A DNA stretch of 64,000 bases from an uncultured Prevotellaceae bacterium (GTDB lineage: Bacteria > Bacteroidota > Bacteroidia > Bacteroidales > Bacteroidaceae). Of this stretch, positions 25,478-35,122 are shown piece by piece (the stretch's first letter is position 1; each line of letters starts with the position of its first letter). The stretch covers positions 1-64,000 of the forward strand of contig ONKX01000008.1 of NCBI GenBank assembly GCA_900318555.1. Reading direction: 5' to 3'. Under the pieces are notes generated by a model, which was not told where the DNA came from, did no database searches, and saw nothing but the letters and a program-made list of their open reading frames with translations. The translations under genes and the position numbers were made by a program.

Positions 25478-26836
25478 ATGAAGGAATTTGTCATTTCGGA
25501 AGCGAAGGCCGAAACTGCTGTGTTGGTAGGTCTGATTACCCAGCAGCAGGACGAGGCGAAGACGAAAGAATATCTCGACGAGCTGGAATTTTTGGCCGAT
25601 ACCGCTGGAGCCGTCACCGTGAAGCGCTTTACGCAGAAGGTGCAGGGTCCCAGTCAGGTGACCTATGTCGGCAAGGGTAAGCTCGAAGAAATCAAGCAAT
25701 ATATCAAACAGCAGGAAGATGCTTACGATGAGTGGATGGACGCTCATCGGGGATTCGATGGTTCAGTGGTGATGACGGGAAACGAGGATTGTCCGCAGCC
25801 CGTGGGTATGGTGATTTTCGATGATGAGCTCAGTGCCAAGCAGATTCGTAATATTGAGAATGAACTGAAGGTGAAGATATTGGACCGTACGTCGCTGATT
25901 CTCGACATCTTTGCCATGCGTGCTCAGACCGCTGAGGCGAAGACGCAGGTGGAATTGGCACAGTACCGCTATATGCTGCCCCGTCTGCAACGCCTGTGGA
26001 CCCACCTTGAACGTCAGGGCGGCGGTTCCGGAAGCGGTGGCGGTAAAGGTTCCGTGGGACTTCGTGGTCCTGGTGAGACGCAGTTGGAGATGGACCAGCG
26101 TATCATCCGCCAGCGTATCTCGCTGTTGAAGGAACGTCTGGTGGAGATCGACAAGCAGAAGACCACCCAGCGCAAGAACCGTGGCCGCTTGATTCGTGTG
26201 GCATTGGTGGGTTATACCAATGTGGGTAAGAGTACGATGATGAACCTGTTGGCGAAGAGTGATGTCTTTGCCGAGAACAAGCTCTTTGCCACCCTCGATA
26301 CCACTGTACGTAAGATGACTATCGACAATCTGCCCTTCCTCTTGGCGGATACCGTAGGTTTTATCCGTAAGCTGCCCTCCGATCTGGTGGAGAGTTTTAA
26401 GAGTACGCTCGACGAGGTACGCGAGGCAGACATGCTGGTACACGTGGTGGATATCTCGCATCCCGACTTTGAAGAGCAAATCACGGTGGTGGAGAAGACA
26501 CTGGCCGATTTGGGTTGTGCCGACAAGCCGTCGATGCTGGTATTCAACAAGATAGACGCCTACACGTGGACACCGCAGGACGAAGACGACCTGACAGAAC
26601 CCACGCGTGAAAACATCTCGCTCGACGAGTTGAAGAAGACTTGGATGGCGAAATTGGTGAGACAGGGAGACAAGGAGACAGGGAGTTCAGGACATTACCT
26701 GGAGTGCCTGTTTATAAGTGCGAAGAAGAAAGAGAATATCGATGAGCTGCGCGAGGTGCTCTATAAGAGGGTGCGCGAGTTGCACGTGCAAAAGTATCCT
26801 TATAACGACTTTTTGTACACTATAGAAGATAATTGA
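25478..26836 (+). CDS. hflX: GTPase HflX
   Basis: The 452-residue product has the HflX N-terminal domain, the glycine-rich linker (GGGSGSGGGKGSVGLRGPGE) and a G domain with G1 GYTNVGKST (245-253), DTVGF (G3) and NKID (G4). HflX binds ribosomes and splits stalled ones under stress. The start at 25478 (MKEFVISEAK) is preferred over 25436, which would fall upstream of or inside the promoter. Two insertions stand out. One is at about 80-110 (EDAYDEWMDAHRGFDG and following), interrupting the usual N-domain. The other, near 395-410, is encoded by an 8-bp tandem array (26659-26690) just before CLFISAKKKENIDEL. Confidence 0.94.
   Translation: MKEFVISEAKAETAVLVGLITQQQDEAKTKEYLDELEFLADTAGAVTVKRFTQKVQGPSQVTYVGKGKLEEIKQYIKQQEDAYDEWMDAHRGFDGSVVMTGNEDCPQPVGMVIFDDELSAKQIRNIENELKVKILDRTSLILDIFAMRAQTAEAKTQVELAQYRYMLPRLQRLWTHLERQGGGSGSGGGKGSVGLRGPGETQLEMDQRIIRQRISLLKERLVEIDKQKTTQRKNRGRLIRVALVGYTNVGKSTMMNLLAKSDVFAENKLFATLDTTVRKMTIDNLPFLLADTVGFIRKLPSDLVESFKSTLDEVREADMLVHVVDISHPDFEEQITVVEKTLADLGCADKPSMLVFNKIDAYTWTPQDEDDLTEPTRENISLDELKKTWMAKLVRQGDKETGSSGHYLECLFISAKKKENIDELREVLYKRVRELHVQKYPYNDFLYTIEDN
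26659..26690 (+). repeat. Octamer array inside hflX
   Basis: Three or four units of GAGACAGG/GAGACAAG (26659-66, 67-74, 75-82, then a decayed unit) are read in frame as RQGDKETGSS. The location, a loop just before the conserved CLFISA strand, suggests insertion of extra DNA into a tolerant loop. Confidence 0.6.
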
Positions 26837-26848
26837 ACCAATACAATA

Positions 26849-28708
26849 ATGATTATGAGAGATTACAGATTTTTGACAGAAGACGAGATTCGTGTACTGG
26901 AAAACAATAGCTGTTGGGCTGAAGATTGGAACAAGGTTAAGGTAGACGAGGACTTTCGTCCGTATAACTTCCATCGCGTGGTATTTTATGGCGATATCCG
27001 CCTGGGTAAGTTTGAAAAGATGGTCGAAGTGGCCAAAGGCTTTACGAAGCACTCTGGCATCAACGACGCCACCCTACGTAATGTCACCGTGGGCGATGAC
27101 TGCTTGATAGAGAAGATTGGCAATTTCATCAACAACTATACCATTGGCAGCGACTGTTACATCTCGAATGTCTCGACGATGGAGACCACCGAGGGTGCTA
27201 CCTTTGGTGAGGGTCACATGGTCAGTGTGCTGAACGAGATGGGTGACGGCAATGTGATGCTGTTCCACGACCTGAACTCGCAGTTGGCAGCTTTCATGGT
27301 GAAGCACTTCAGCGACAAACAGCTGAAGGACAGCATCATTCGACTCATCAACGAGGAGATTCGCTTCTCGCAGCCTGAGCGCGGTACGCTGGGTAATGGT
27401 GTGAAAATCATCAATTCGAAGGAGATCACGAATACGGTGGTGAAGGACGATTGCGAAATCAATGGTGCCGCACGTCTCTCCGACTGTACCATCCTCTCTC
27501 AGAAAGATGCCTCTGTATATATCGGCACGGGTGTCATCTGTGAGAACTCCATCATCTCAAACGGCTGTTCGATTACGAACTCCGTGAAGATGCAGGACTG
27601 TTATGTGGGTGAGGCCTGCCAGATTACCAACGGTTTCACTGCTGAGGCCAGCGTGTTCTTTGCCAACAGTTACATGGCTAATGGCGAGGCGTGTGCTGCT
27701 TTCTGCGGACCGTTCTCAGCCTCTCACCATAAGAGTTCACTGCTCATCGGCGGTGAGTTCTCGTTTTACAATGCCGGTTCGAACACCAATTTCTCGAACC
27801 ATGCCTACAAGATGGGCCCATTGCATTACGGAACGCTGGAGCGCGGTACGAAGACAGCCTCGGGTGCCTATGTGCTGATGCCTGCCAAGATTGGTGCCTT
27901 CAGCGTCTGTTTCGGTAAGCTGATGAACCATCCCGACATGCGCTGTCTGCCGTTTGCCTACCTGTTGGCATACGGCGAGACGATGTATATCGTGCCAGGA
28001 CGTAACATCACCACCGTGGGTCTCTATCGTGACATCAAGAAGTGGCCGAAGCGTGACAAGCGTGCTGCCTCGTGCCGCAAGAGTGTCATCAACTTCGATT
28101 GGCTCTCACCGTTTACCGTTGGTGAAATCGTGCAGGGTAAGAAGATCCTGGAGAACTTGCGTCAGGCCGGTGGCAAAAACGTGTCGAGCTATAACTTCCA
28201 GGAGTATATCATCAATGCCTCGTCACTGAAGAAAGGTATTAAGTATTACGATATTGCCCTGCGCATCTATATGGGTGCTGTGCTGAAACGTGCTGTCAAG
28301 GGCGGTTTCTTGGGTAAACCCGACAGTACCGTGGGCGAGGGTGACTGGATTGACCTCAGTGGTCTGTTGTTGCCTGCCAGTGAGGAACAGCGACTCATTG
28401 ACGACATCAAGAGCGGTTCGGTGGAGAGCATCCATGATGTCCTGCAACGCTTCTACGATATCGATGCGAACTATCGTAATTATCAGTGGGTATGGACCTA
28501 CAAACTCATTCTCGACTACTATGGCGTCGACGAACTGACGGAGCCGACGATGCAGCGTATCCGTGAAGACTACGTGAAGGCTCGTCGTGCGTGGATTGCC
28601 GAAATCCGCAAAGACGCCCAGAAGGAGTTCGACATGGGCGATGTCGAGCAGGAGGTATATGACGACTTCATCTCTAAACTCGACCACGAAATTGACTACG
28701 AAGACTAA
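26849..28708 (+). CDS. DUF4954 family protein (left-handed beta-helix)
   Basis: The 619-residue product begins MIMRDYRFLTEDEIRVLENN and contains a long hexapeptide-type region (about 75-330, for example VTVGDDCLIEKIGNFINNYTIG by its key turns, and ISNGCSITNSVKMQDCYVG). That is typical of left-handed beta-helices. Its N-terminal and middle patterns match what I know as DUF4954, common in Bacteroidales. The hexapeptide repeat resembles acyl- and nucleotidyl-transferases, but no activity is established. It follows hflX by 12 bases and is probably cotranscribed. The start could also be the ATG at 26855. Confidence 0.82.
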   Translation: MIMRDYRFLTEDEIRVLENNSCWAEDWNKVKVDEDFRPYNFHRVVFYGDIRLGKFEKMVEVAKGFTKHSGINDATLRNVTVGDDCLIEKIGNFINNYTIGSDCYISNVSTMETTEGATFGEGHMVSVLNEMGDGNVMLFHDLNSQLAAFMVKHFSDKQLKDSIIRLINEEIRFSQPERGTLGNGVKIINSKEITNTVVKDDCEINGAARLSDCTILSQKDASVYIGTGVICENSIISNGCSITNSVKMQDCYVGEACQITNGFTAEASVFFANSYMANGEACAAFCGPFSASHHKSSLLIGGEFSFYNAGSNTNFSNHAYKMGPLHYGTLERGTKTASGAYVLMPAKIGAFSVCFGKLMNHPDMRCLPFAYLLAYGETMYIVPGRNITTVGLYRDIKKWPKRDKRAASCRKSVINFDWLSPFTVGEIVQGKKILENLRQAGGKNVSSYNFQEYIINASSLKKGIKYYDIALRIYMGAVLKRAVKGGFLGKPDSTVGEGDWIDLSGLLLPASEEQRLIDDIKSGSVESIHDVLQRFYDIDANYRNYQWVWTYKLILDYYGVDELTEPTMQRIREDYVKARRAWIAEIRKDAQKEFDMGDVEQEVYDDFISKLDHEIDYED

Positions 28709-28735
28709 TTTTTTAACAACGAATTATACGAATCT

Positions 28736-31639
28736 ATGAAACTCAAACTCATTCTAACAGGATGCCTCATTGCGCTCGGGGTGAACGCACAGGCGAAGGA
28801 CTACAAGTATGAAAACGTAGATGGGGATTTGATGAAGACCCGCATCTACACGTTAGATAACGGACTGAAGGTGTATCTCTCCGTGAATCCGGAGAAGCCT
28901 CGTATCCAGACGTATATCGCCGTGCGGACGGGAAGTAAGAATGACCCTGCCGAGACGACAGGTCTGGCGCACTATCTGGAGCACCTGATGTTCAAGGGCA
29001 CCAAGCAGTTTGGCACCAGCAATCCTACTGCTGAGGCTCCGTTGCTCGACGATATCGAGCAGCGCTACGAGGCCTACCGCAAACTGACGGACCCCGAAGC
29101 CCGCAAGCAGGCCTACCACGAGATTGACTCCGTGTCGCAGCTGGCAGCACAGTATTTCATTCCCAACGAGTACGACAAGCTGATGGCAGCCATCGGTGCC
29201 GAGGGTACCAACGCCTTCACGTCGAACGATGTGACGTGTTATACGGAGGATATCCCGTCGAACGAGATTGAGAACTGGGCGAAGATTCAGAGCGACCGTT
29301 TCCAGCACATGGTGATTCGCGGTTTCCACACCGAGTTGGAGGCCGTCTATGAGGAGTATAATCTCTACCTGACCGACGACGGCGACAAGGTGTGGAGTGC
29401 GATGGGTAAATTGCTGACGCCCACTCACCCCTACGGTACCCAGACCACCATCGGTACGCAGGAGCACCTGAAGAATCCCTCGATTACCAATATCAAGAAT
29501 TACTTCAAGAAATGGTATGTACCCAACAATGTCGCCATCTGTATGGCTGGCGATTTCGACCCTGACAAGACCATTGCCATCATCGACCGCTACTTCGGAC
29601 TGTGGAAACCCGGCGACGATGTGCGTCAGCCCGTATTCCCCGTGCAGAAGCCGTTGACCGCACCGAAGGATACCGCCGTGATAGGTCAGCAGGCCGAGGA
29701 AGTCATCGTCGGATGGCTTGCCAAGAAGGCTTCCGATGCACAGTGCGACACGTTGGAGGTGATCAGTTCGATGCTCACGAACGGCAAGGCCGGACTCATC
29801 GATATCAACCTCAACCAGCAGATGAAGATCCAGGGTGCTCAGGCCTATCTGCAGGACCTGCAGGACTATTCCTCGTTCCTACTCATCGGCATGCCGAAAC
29901 CCGAGCAGTCGTTGGAAGAAGTTCGTGCCTTGATGTTAGGCGAGGTGGAGAACCTGAAGAAGGGTAAATTCTCTGACGACCTCCTGCCGAGCATCGTGAA
30001 TAACATGGAACTCCAGCGTCAGCGTGCCCTCGACAACAATATGTGGCGCGTACGTCAGATGATGGGTTCTTTCATCGATGGTACCACATGGGAGCAGCAG
30101 ACACATCGCATGGACCGTATTGCGAAGATGACCAAGGCACAGATTGTGGCCTTTGCCAACCGTTTCTTCACCGACGGCTATGCCACTGTCTTCAAGAAAC
30201 AGGGCACTGACACCCTGCAGAAGAAGATTGACAAGCCTGCCATCACGCCCATCCCCGCCAATCGCGACATGATGAGTCAGTTTGTGAAGGACATCCAGGA
30301 TTCGAAGGTCGAGCCCATCCAGCCGAAATTCGTCGACTATCAAAAGGACCTCACCCTCGGTTCAGTCAACAAGAATCTGCCCCTGGTGTACAAGCAGAAC
30401 ACCGACAACGACCTCTTCAACCTCGTGTTCCGCTATGACTTCGGTAAGCAGGACGACAACCGTTACGATGTTGCTGCCGGCTATCTCGACTATGTCGGCA
30501 CCGACAAATACACTGCAGCGCAGGTGAAGCAGGAGTTCTACAAGATGGCCTGCAATTATTCGGTCAATGTCAATACCGATAACCTCACCGTCTCACTGTC
30601 CGGTCTGCAGTCGCAGATGCCTAAGGCACTGAAACTATTGGAGGAACTGTTGCACCATGCCAAGGCCGACAAGACGTCGTACGACCAGTTTGTCGGACTG
30701 GTTCTCAAGAACCGTGATGATGGCAAAAAGGACCAGCGCACCAATTTCAGCTATCTGCTGAACTATGCCACCTATGGCCCTCATAACACTAATCGCGACG
30801 TGATGACTGCCGACGAGCTCCGTCAGGCCGATCCACAGCAGCTGCTGGGCCTGTTGGCCAATCTCTCGAACCTCAAGCACACCGTGCTGTATTATGGCAA
30901 GCTGACGCCCGACGAGCTTTCGAAGGTGCTGACAGCTACCCATAAGACTGCCAAGACTTTGGCCGACGTGCCTAAGGGTAAGCCTTACGAGCGTCAGCAG
31001 GCTGCTACGAACGAGGTGTTCATCGCACCTTACGATGCCAAGAACATCTATCTGGTGATGTACAACAACGAAGGCCGCGACTGGAATCCCGACAAGGAGG
31101 CTGTTGTCGACCTCTTCAACGAGTATTACGGTGGTGGCATGAACGGTATCGTCTTCCAGGAGATGCGTGAAGCCCGCGGTCTGGCCTACAGCGCTGCTGC
31201 TTATTATGTTACACCGTCCATCAAGGGCGAGAAAGAGTTCAGTCAGGCTTACATCATCACGCAGAACGACAAGATGATGGATGCCGTCAACCAGTTCCAT
31301 GTCATCCTCAACGAGATGCCTGCCAGCGAGAATGCCTTCCGTATTGCGAAGGATGCCGTCACCAAGCAGCTCGCCAGTCAGCGTGTCACGAAGTTCAGTG
31401 TCATCAGCGACTACCTCATGGCCAAGCGCCGTGGCATCGACTACGACATCAACGAGAAGGTCTACAATGCGCTGCCCGCTCTGACGTTGCAGGATATCGT
31501 CGACTTCGAGAAACAGGTGATGGCTAACAAGCAGTACCGTTACATCATCCTCGGCGACGAGAAGGAACTCGACATGAAGGCCTTGGAACAGCTCGGCCCC
31601 ATCCGTCGCCTGACGACAGAAGAAATTTTCGGTTATTAA
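28736..31639 (+). CDS. M16 family zinc metallopeptidase
   Basis: The 967-residue product has a signal peptide (MKLKLILTGCLIALGVNAQA) and two M16 halves. The inverted zinc motif HYLEH lies at residues 79-83 and its third ligand region is EAVYEEYN. The second half (about 520-960) lacks a zinc motif, as is usual for single-chain pitrilysin-type enzymes. These enzymes degrade short peptides in a closed chamber; here it would work in the periplasm or at the surface. It is 27 bases downstream of the DUF4954 gene and 12 bases before the fumarase gene, so probably part of one transcript. Confidence 0.93.
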   Translation: MKLKLILTGCLIALGVNAQAKDYKYENVDGDLMKTRIYTLDNGLKVYLSVNPEKPRIQTYIAVRTGSKNDPAETTGLAHYLEHLMFKGTKQFGTSNPTAEAPLLDDIEQRYEAYRKLTDPEARKQAYHEIDSVSQLAAQYFIPNEYDKLMAAIGAEGTNAFTSNDVTCYTEDIPSNEIENWAKIQSDRFQHMVIRGFHTELEAVYEEYNLYLTDDGDKVWSAMGKLLTPTHPYGTQTTIGTQEHLKNPSITNIKNYFKKWYVPNNVAICMAGDFDPDKTIAIIDRYFGLWKPGDDVRQPVFPVQKPLTAPKDTAVIGQQAEEVIVGWLAKKASDAQCDTLEVISSMLTNGKAGLIDINLNQQMKIQGAQAYLQDLQDYSSFLLIGMPKPEQSLEEVRALMLGEVENLKKGKFSDDLLPSIVNNMELQRQRALDNNMWRVRQMMGSFIDGTTWEQQTHRMDRIAKMTKAQIVAFANRFFTDGYATVFKKQGTDTLQKKIDKPAITPIPANRDMMSQFVKDIQDSKVEPIQPKFVDYQKDLTLGSVNKNLPLVYKQNTDNDLFNLVFRYDFGKQDDNRYDVAAGYLDYVGTDKYTAAQVKQEFYKMACNYSVNVNTDNLTVSLSGLQSQMPKALKLLEELLHHAKADKTSYDQFVGLVLKNRDDGKKDQRTNFSYLLNYATYGPHNTNRDVMTADELRQADPQQLLGLLANLSNLKHTVLYYGKLTPDELSKVLTATHKTAKTLADVPKGKPYERQQAATNEVFIAPYDAKNIYLVMYNNEGRDWNPDKEAVVDLFNEYYGGGMNGIVFQEMREARGLAYSAAAYYVTPSIKGEKEFSQAYIITQNDKMMDAVNQFHVILNEMPASENAFRIAKDAVTKQLASQRVTKFSVISDYLMAKRRGIDYDINEKVYNALPALTLQDIVDFEKQVMANKQYRYIILGDEKELDMKALEQLGPIRRLTTEEIFGY

Positions 31640-31651
31640 ACAAATACAATT

Positions 31652-33301
31652 ATGGCAAAGACAGTAGAATTCAAGTACGCCCCGATGTTCCAGGTGGGCG
31701 AGGACAAGACGGAGTATCGTCTGTTGTCGAAAGAAGGCGTGACCACCGCCGAGTTTGAAGGAAAGCAAATCGTGAAGGTTTCTAAAGAAGCCTTAACGCT
31801 CTTGGCACAGCAGGCCTTCCACGATGTGGAGTTCATGCTGCGTCGCGAGCATAATCTCCAGGTGGCAAAGATTCTCAACGACCCTGAGGCCTCAGAGAAT
31901 GATAAGTATGTCGCCCTGCAGTTCCTGCGCAATGCCGAGGTCGCTGCACGTGGCATCCTGCCTTTCTGTCAAGACACGGGTACGGCTATCATCCACGGTG
32001 AGAAGGGTCAGCAGATCTGGACCGGTTTCGAGGACGAGGAAGCCCTGTCGCTGGGCGTGTTCAACACCTTCACACAGGACAACCTGCGCTACTCGCAGAA
32101 CGCGCCGCTGAACATGTACGATGAAGTAAATACCCGTTGCAACCTCCCCGCTCAGATCGACATCGAAGCCACTGAGGGTGCCGAGTATAAGTTCGTGATG
32201 GTTGCCAAGGGTGGTGGCTCTGCCAACAAGACCTACTTCTACCCCATGACCAAAGCTACCATTCAGAACGAGGGTACGTTGATTCCTTTCCTCGTAGAGA
32301 AGATGAAGTCGTTGGGTACCGCTGCTTGTCCGCCGTATCACATCGCCTTCGTCATTGGTGGTACGTCTGCTGAGAAGAACCTCCTCACCGTGAAGCTCGC
32401 TTCCATCAAGTTCTACGACGGTCTGCCCACCACGGGCGACGAGACCGGTCGTGCCTTCCGCGATATCGACCTCGAGGAGAAGCTCCTCAAGGAGGCTCAC
32501 AAGATTGGTCTGGGTGCCCAGTTCGGTGGTAAGTATCTGGCTCACGACATCCGCGTCATCCGTCTGCCGCGTCATGGTGCCAGCTGTCCTATCGGTATGG
32601 GTGTCTCTTGCTCGGCTGACCGTAACATCAAGGCAAAGATCAATGCCGACGGTATCTGGTTGGAGAAGATGGATTCGAACCCCTCAGAGCTCATTCCTGC
32701 TGAATATGCGAAGGCCGGCGAGGGTGCCAACACCATCACCATCGACCTCAGCGAGGGTATCGATGCCGTCCGCAAGGAACTGTCGAAGTATCCCGTCTCT
32801 ACCCGTGTCAACCTGAAGGGTACCATCATCGTGGCTCGCGACATCGCTCATGCCAAGCTGAAGGCCCGTCTCGACGCCGGCGAGGGACTGCCCGATTACT
32901 TCAAGAAGTATCCCGTGCTCTATGCCGGACCTGCCAAGACACCAGAGGGTTATCCTTGCGGTTCGATGGGTCCCACCACCGCTAACCGTATGGATCCCTA
33001 CGTGGATGAGTTCCAGGCTAATGGCGCTTCGCTCGTGATGATTGCCAAGGGTAACCGTAGCGACGTCGTCACCGAGGCTTGTAAGAAGTATGGTGGTTTC
33101 TATCTGGGCTCTATCGGTGGTGTTGCTGCCGTACTCTCTCAGAGCAGCATCAAGAGCATCGAGTGCGTCGAATATCCCGAACTCGGCATGGAAGCTGTCT
33201 GGAAGATTGACGTTGAGGACTTCCCTGCCTTCATCCTCGTCGATGACAAGGGTAACGACTTCTTCAAGACGCTCAAGCCCTGGACACCTTGTAAAAGGTA
33301 A
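31652..33301 (+). CDS. Class I (iron-sulfur) fumarate hydratase
   Basis: The 549-residue product is full length for class I fumarases. It contains [15 protein letters not shown] with the first cluster cysteine, KGGGSANK, and the C-terminal domain patterns [19 protein letters not shown] and [24 protein letters not shown]. It converts fumarate and malate and would serve the reductive branch to succinate, central to Prevotella fermentation. The last codons (CKR stop) come from the tandem array at 33291-33358, so the natural C-terminus may have been replaced by array sequence. Confidence 0.95.
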   Translation: MAKTVEFKYAPMFQVGEDKTEYRLLSKEGVTTAEFEGKQIVKVSKEALTLLAQQAFHDVEFMLRREHNLQVAKILNDPEASENDKYVALQFLRNAEVAARGILPFCQDTGTAIIHGEKGQQIWTGFEDEEALSLGVFNTFTQDNLRYSQNAPLNMYDEVNTRCNLPAQIDIEATEGAEYKFVMVAKGGGSANKTYFYPMTKATIQNEGTLIPFLVEKMKSLGTAACPPYHIAFVIGGTSAEKNLLTVKLASIKFYDGLPTTGDETGRAFRDIDLEEKLLKEAHKIGLGAQFGGKYLAHDIRVIRLPRHGASCPIGMGVSCSADRNIKAKINADGIWLEKMDSNPSELIPAEYAKAGEGANTITIDLSEGIDAVRKELSKYPVSTRVNLKGTIIVARDIAHAKLKARLDAGEGLPDYFKKYPVLYAGPAKTPEGYPCGSMGPTTANRMDPYVDEFQANGASLVMIAKGNRSDVVTEACKKYGGFYLGSIGGVAAVLSQSSIKSIECVEYPELGMEAVWKIDVEDFPAFILVDDKGNDFFKTLKPWTPCKR

Positions 33302-33358
33302 AAAGGTAAAAAGGTAAAAAAGTAAAAAGGTAAAAAAGAGGTAAAGAGGTAAAAAGGT
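33291..33358 (+). repeat. Octamer array between fumarase and M6 protease genes
   Basis: About eight units of AAAAGGTA and variants (some with GAGG) fill the whole gap. The array supplies the fumarase stop codon (TAA at 33299-33301) and runs up to the next gene's ATG. A 27-base piece (33302-33328) is perfectly inverted at 33412-33438. Confidence 0.8.
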
Positions 33359-33438
33359 ATGGAGAGTAGAAGATATATGCATACAATAGGTGTGGTAAGA
33401 TGTTTTTTATTTTTTTACTTTTTTACCTTTTTACCTTT
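33302..33438. repeat. 27-bp perfect inverted repeat around a start codon
   Basis: The arm at 33302-33328 and the arm at 33412-33438 are exact reverse complements of 27 bases, with an 83-base loop. The loop holds both candidate start codons of the M6 protease gene (33359 and 33377). The downstream arm encodes the hydrophobic core of its signal peptide. In RNA the A/G-rich and U/C-rich arms could pair and affect translation. Confidence 0.75.
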
Positions 33439-34852
33439 CTCTGTTGTCGCACAACAGCAGGGTTGTCGCCGCGGCACGCCGAGGCCGTTCACCCGCAGTG
33501 CCGCAGCATCACGCCAACCTGGGGGCGACTTCTACAAGGGTGACCTCCACCAATTGGTGGTGCTGGCCGCCTTTGCCGACCGTCCCTTCAAGGGCGACGA
33601 GGCGCAGACGCTCGAGCAGTGGGACAAGATCTTCAATACTGAGAATTTCTCCGAGGAACCCTTCGTCGGCTCCGTCCGCGACTATTTCGTTGCCCAGAGC
33701 TACGACCAATTCCGACCGATCTTCGACCTCGAATACGTCGTCGTCGATAGTCTCAAGAAGTATAGCAGCACGATAAGGGACGACGAGTACTCCCAGTTCC
33801 TCGTCATCGATGTTGTTGACTCCCTCCTCAAACGTGACATCGACTGGAGCCTCTACGACTGGAATGGCGACGGATACATCAACCAACTGCTCATCATCTA
33901 TGCCGGCAAAGGCAGCAGCTATGGCGGCTTCGGTGGAGGCTACGATGCTATCTGGCCCCACCAGTGGTGGATGAGCAACCATTTGGATCCCGTGACACAA
34001 ACCTACCGCAATCCGCTCGATGTCACTGATGGCTATCGCACTTGGTTCGTCGACAGCTACTGTGCCGTACAGGAACTGGCCTCCAACAACAGCTATGGCG
34101 CCTTCGGCACCCTCTGCCATGAATACAGCCACTGCTTCGGATTCCCCGACTTTTACTATGGTAGTAAAAAGTATGTCGGCAACTGGGACCTCATGGACTA
34201 TGGCAACTACAACGGCGGCGGTTTCCACCCCTGTGGCTATTCCGCACACGAGCGCTGGCTCATGGATTGGCTCACACCCGAGGAAATCACCACTACTGCC
34301 ACCATTACCGATTTGCCGCCACTCGCCGACGAAGGCCGTGCCTACCTCCTACGTAACGACGGCTACGACCAGGAATATTATATCGTCGAACACCGTCAGC
34401 AGAGCGGCTGGGACCAGTCGCTGCCAGGTTACGGCATCGTCATTTTCCATATCGACTACGACCCCGAGCTCTGGACCAGTCTCGACGAGCCCGCCAATGG
34501 CGGCAGCGTCAACCATTACGTCCTCTTCCATGCCGGCAATACGTCGCGCGAATCCGACTGGGCCTATCCCTACGAGGCCAACGATTCCCTCACCAACACA
34601 TCAAAACCCGCCGCCACGTTGAACCACGCAAACATTGACGGTTCGATGTTCATGTCGAAACCCATCACCCGCATGGCCCTCACCGACGGCCTCGCCTCCT
34701 TCGACGTCTTCATCGACACCCCCTCATCCATCGACGGTCAATTGTCAATTGTCAATTATCAATTATCAATTGCCAACGTCCTCTACCGCCTCGGTCCCGT
34801 CACCATCGTCAGGGACGAAAAGGGCCGCGTCCACAAGGTCATCACCCCCTAA
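33359..34852 (+). CDS. M6-type (immune-inhibitor-A-like) secreted metalloprotease
   Basis: The 497-residue product has a signal peptide with an unusually aromatic core ([17 protein letters not shown]). Its zinc motif HEYSHCFGFPD (254-264) is typical of the M6 family (HExxHxxGxPD). Upstream residues such as YDWNGDGYINQLLIIYAG also fit. The family is secreted proteases that often digest host proteins. The signal-peptide core is encoded by an inverted copy of the intergenic array, and a heptamer array near the end encodes GQLSIVNYQLSIA. The C-terminus, VRDEKGRVHKVITP, is short and may be a degenerate sorting tail. The start may be 33359 or the ATG at 33377. Confidence 0.85.
   Translation: MESRRYMHTIGVVRCFLFFYFFTFLPFSVVAQQQGCRRGTPRPFTRSAAASRQPGGDFYKGDLHQLVVLAAFADRPFKGDEAQTLEQWDKIFNTENFSEEPFVGSVRDYFVAQSYDQFRPIFDLEYVVVDSLKKYSSTIRDDEYSQFLVIDVVDSLLKRDIDWSLYDWNGDGYINQLLIIYAGKGSSYGGFGGGYDAIWPHQWWMSNHLDPVTQTYRNPLDVTDGYRTWFVDSYCAVQELASNNSYGAFGTLCHEYSHCFGFPDFYYGSKKYVGNWDLMDYGNYNGGGFHPCGYSAHERWLMDWLTPEEITTTATITDLPPLADEGRAYLLRNDGYDQEYYIVEHRQQSGWDQSLPGYGIVIFHIDYDPELWTSLDEPANGGSVNHYVLFHAGNTSRESDWAYPYEANDSLTNTSKPAATLNHANIDGSMFMSKPITRMALTDGLASFDVFIDTPSSIDGQLSIVNYQLSIANVLYRLGPVTIVRDEKGRVHKVITP
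34738..34772 (+). repeat. Heptamer array (TCAATTG) in the M6 protease gene
   Basis: Five 7-bp units (TCAATTG, TCAATTG, TCAATTA, TCAATTA, TCAATTG) are read in frame close to the C-terminus. Confidence 0.8.
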
Positions 34853-34870
34853 ACGCCTAGAAAAAGGAAC

Positions 34871-35122
34871 TTATTCTGATACGGTGGTTTCGCCCGTCAC
34901 CTCGCAGCCCCAGGCCGCTGAAATCGTACCAGACACCTCGGAGCCATCAGCCTTCTTCAGCTTGACGCTCCTCACTCTGGCGGTCTGTGGACCGGCATTC
35001 GTCTGGAGGGTGATACGCTGGAACGTTGAGCCCAGTAGCGCACCGTCGGAGAGTCCCACCAGAAACACTTATCTGCTTACTATTGTCGATAGTCACCTCC
35101 TGATCGTAGGTAATCTGGACGT
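34871..35122 (-). pseudogene. C-terminal remnant of an unidentified gene
   Basis: An open stretch at 34871-35068 on the minus strand reads VRSVKLKKADGSEVSGTISA and ends ETTVSE. Just upstream a different frame reads NVQITYDQEVTIDNSKQIS, so the two look like one sequence joined by a frameshift near 35065. It has no start codon of its own and stops at the end of the acyl-CoA synthetase gene. Codon use and composition look coding. I do not recognise the family; it resembles the end of a beta-rich secreted protein. Confidence 0.45.

Noticed and set aside
30635..31768. Minus-strand 377-residue frame
   Set aside because: Shadow of the M16 peptidase and fumarase genes.
33291..33358. CRISPR array
   Set aside because: The units are 7-8 bases with no spacers and no cas genes are present.
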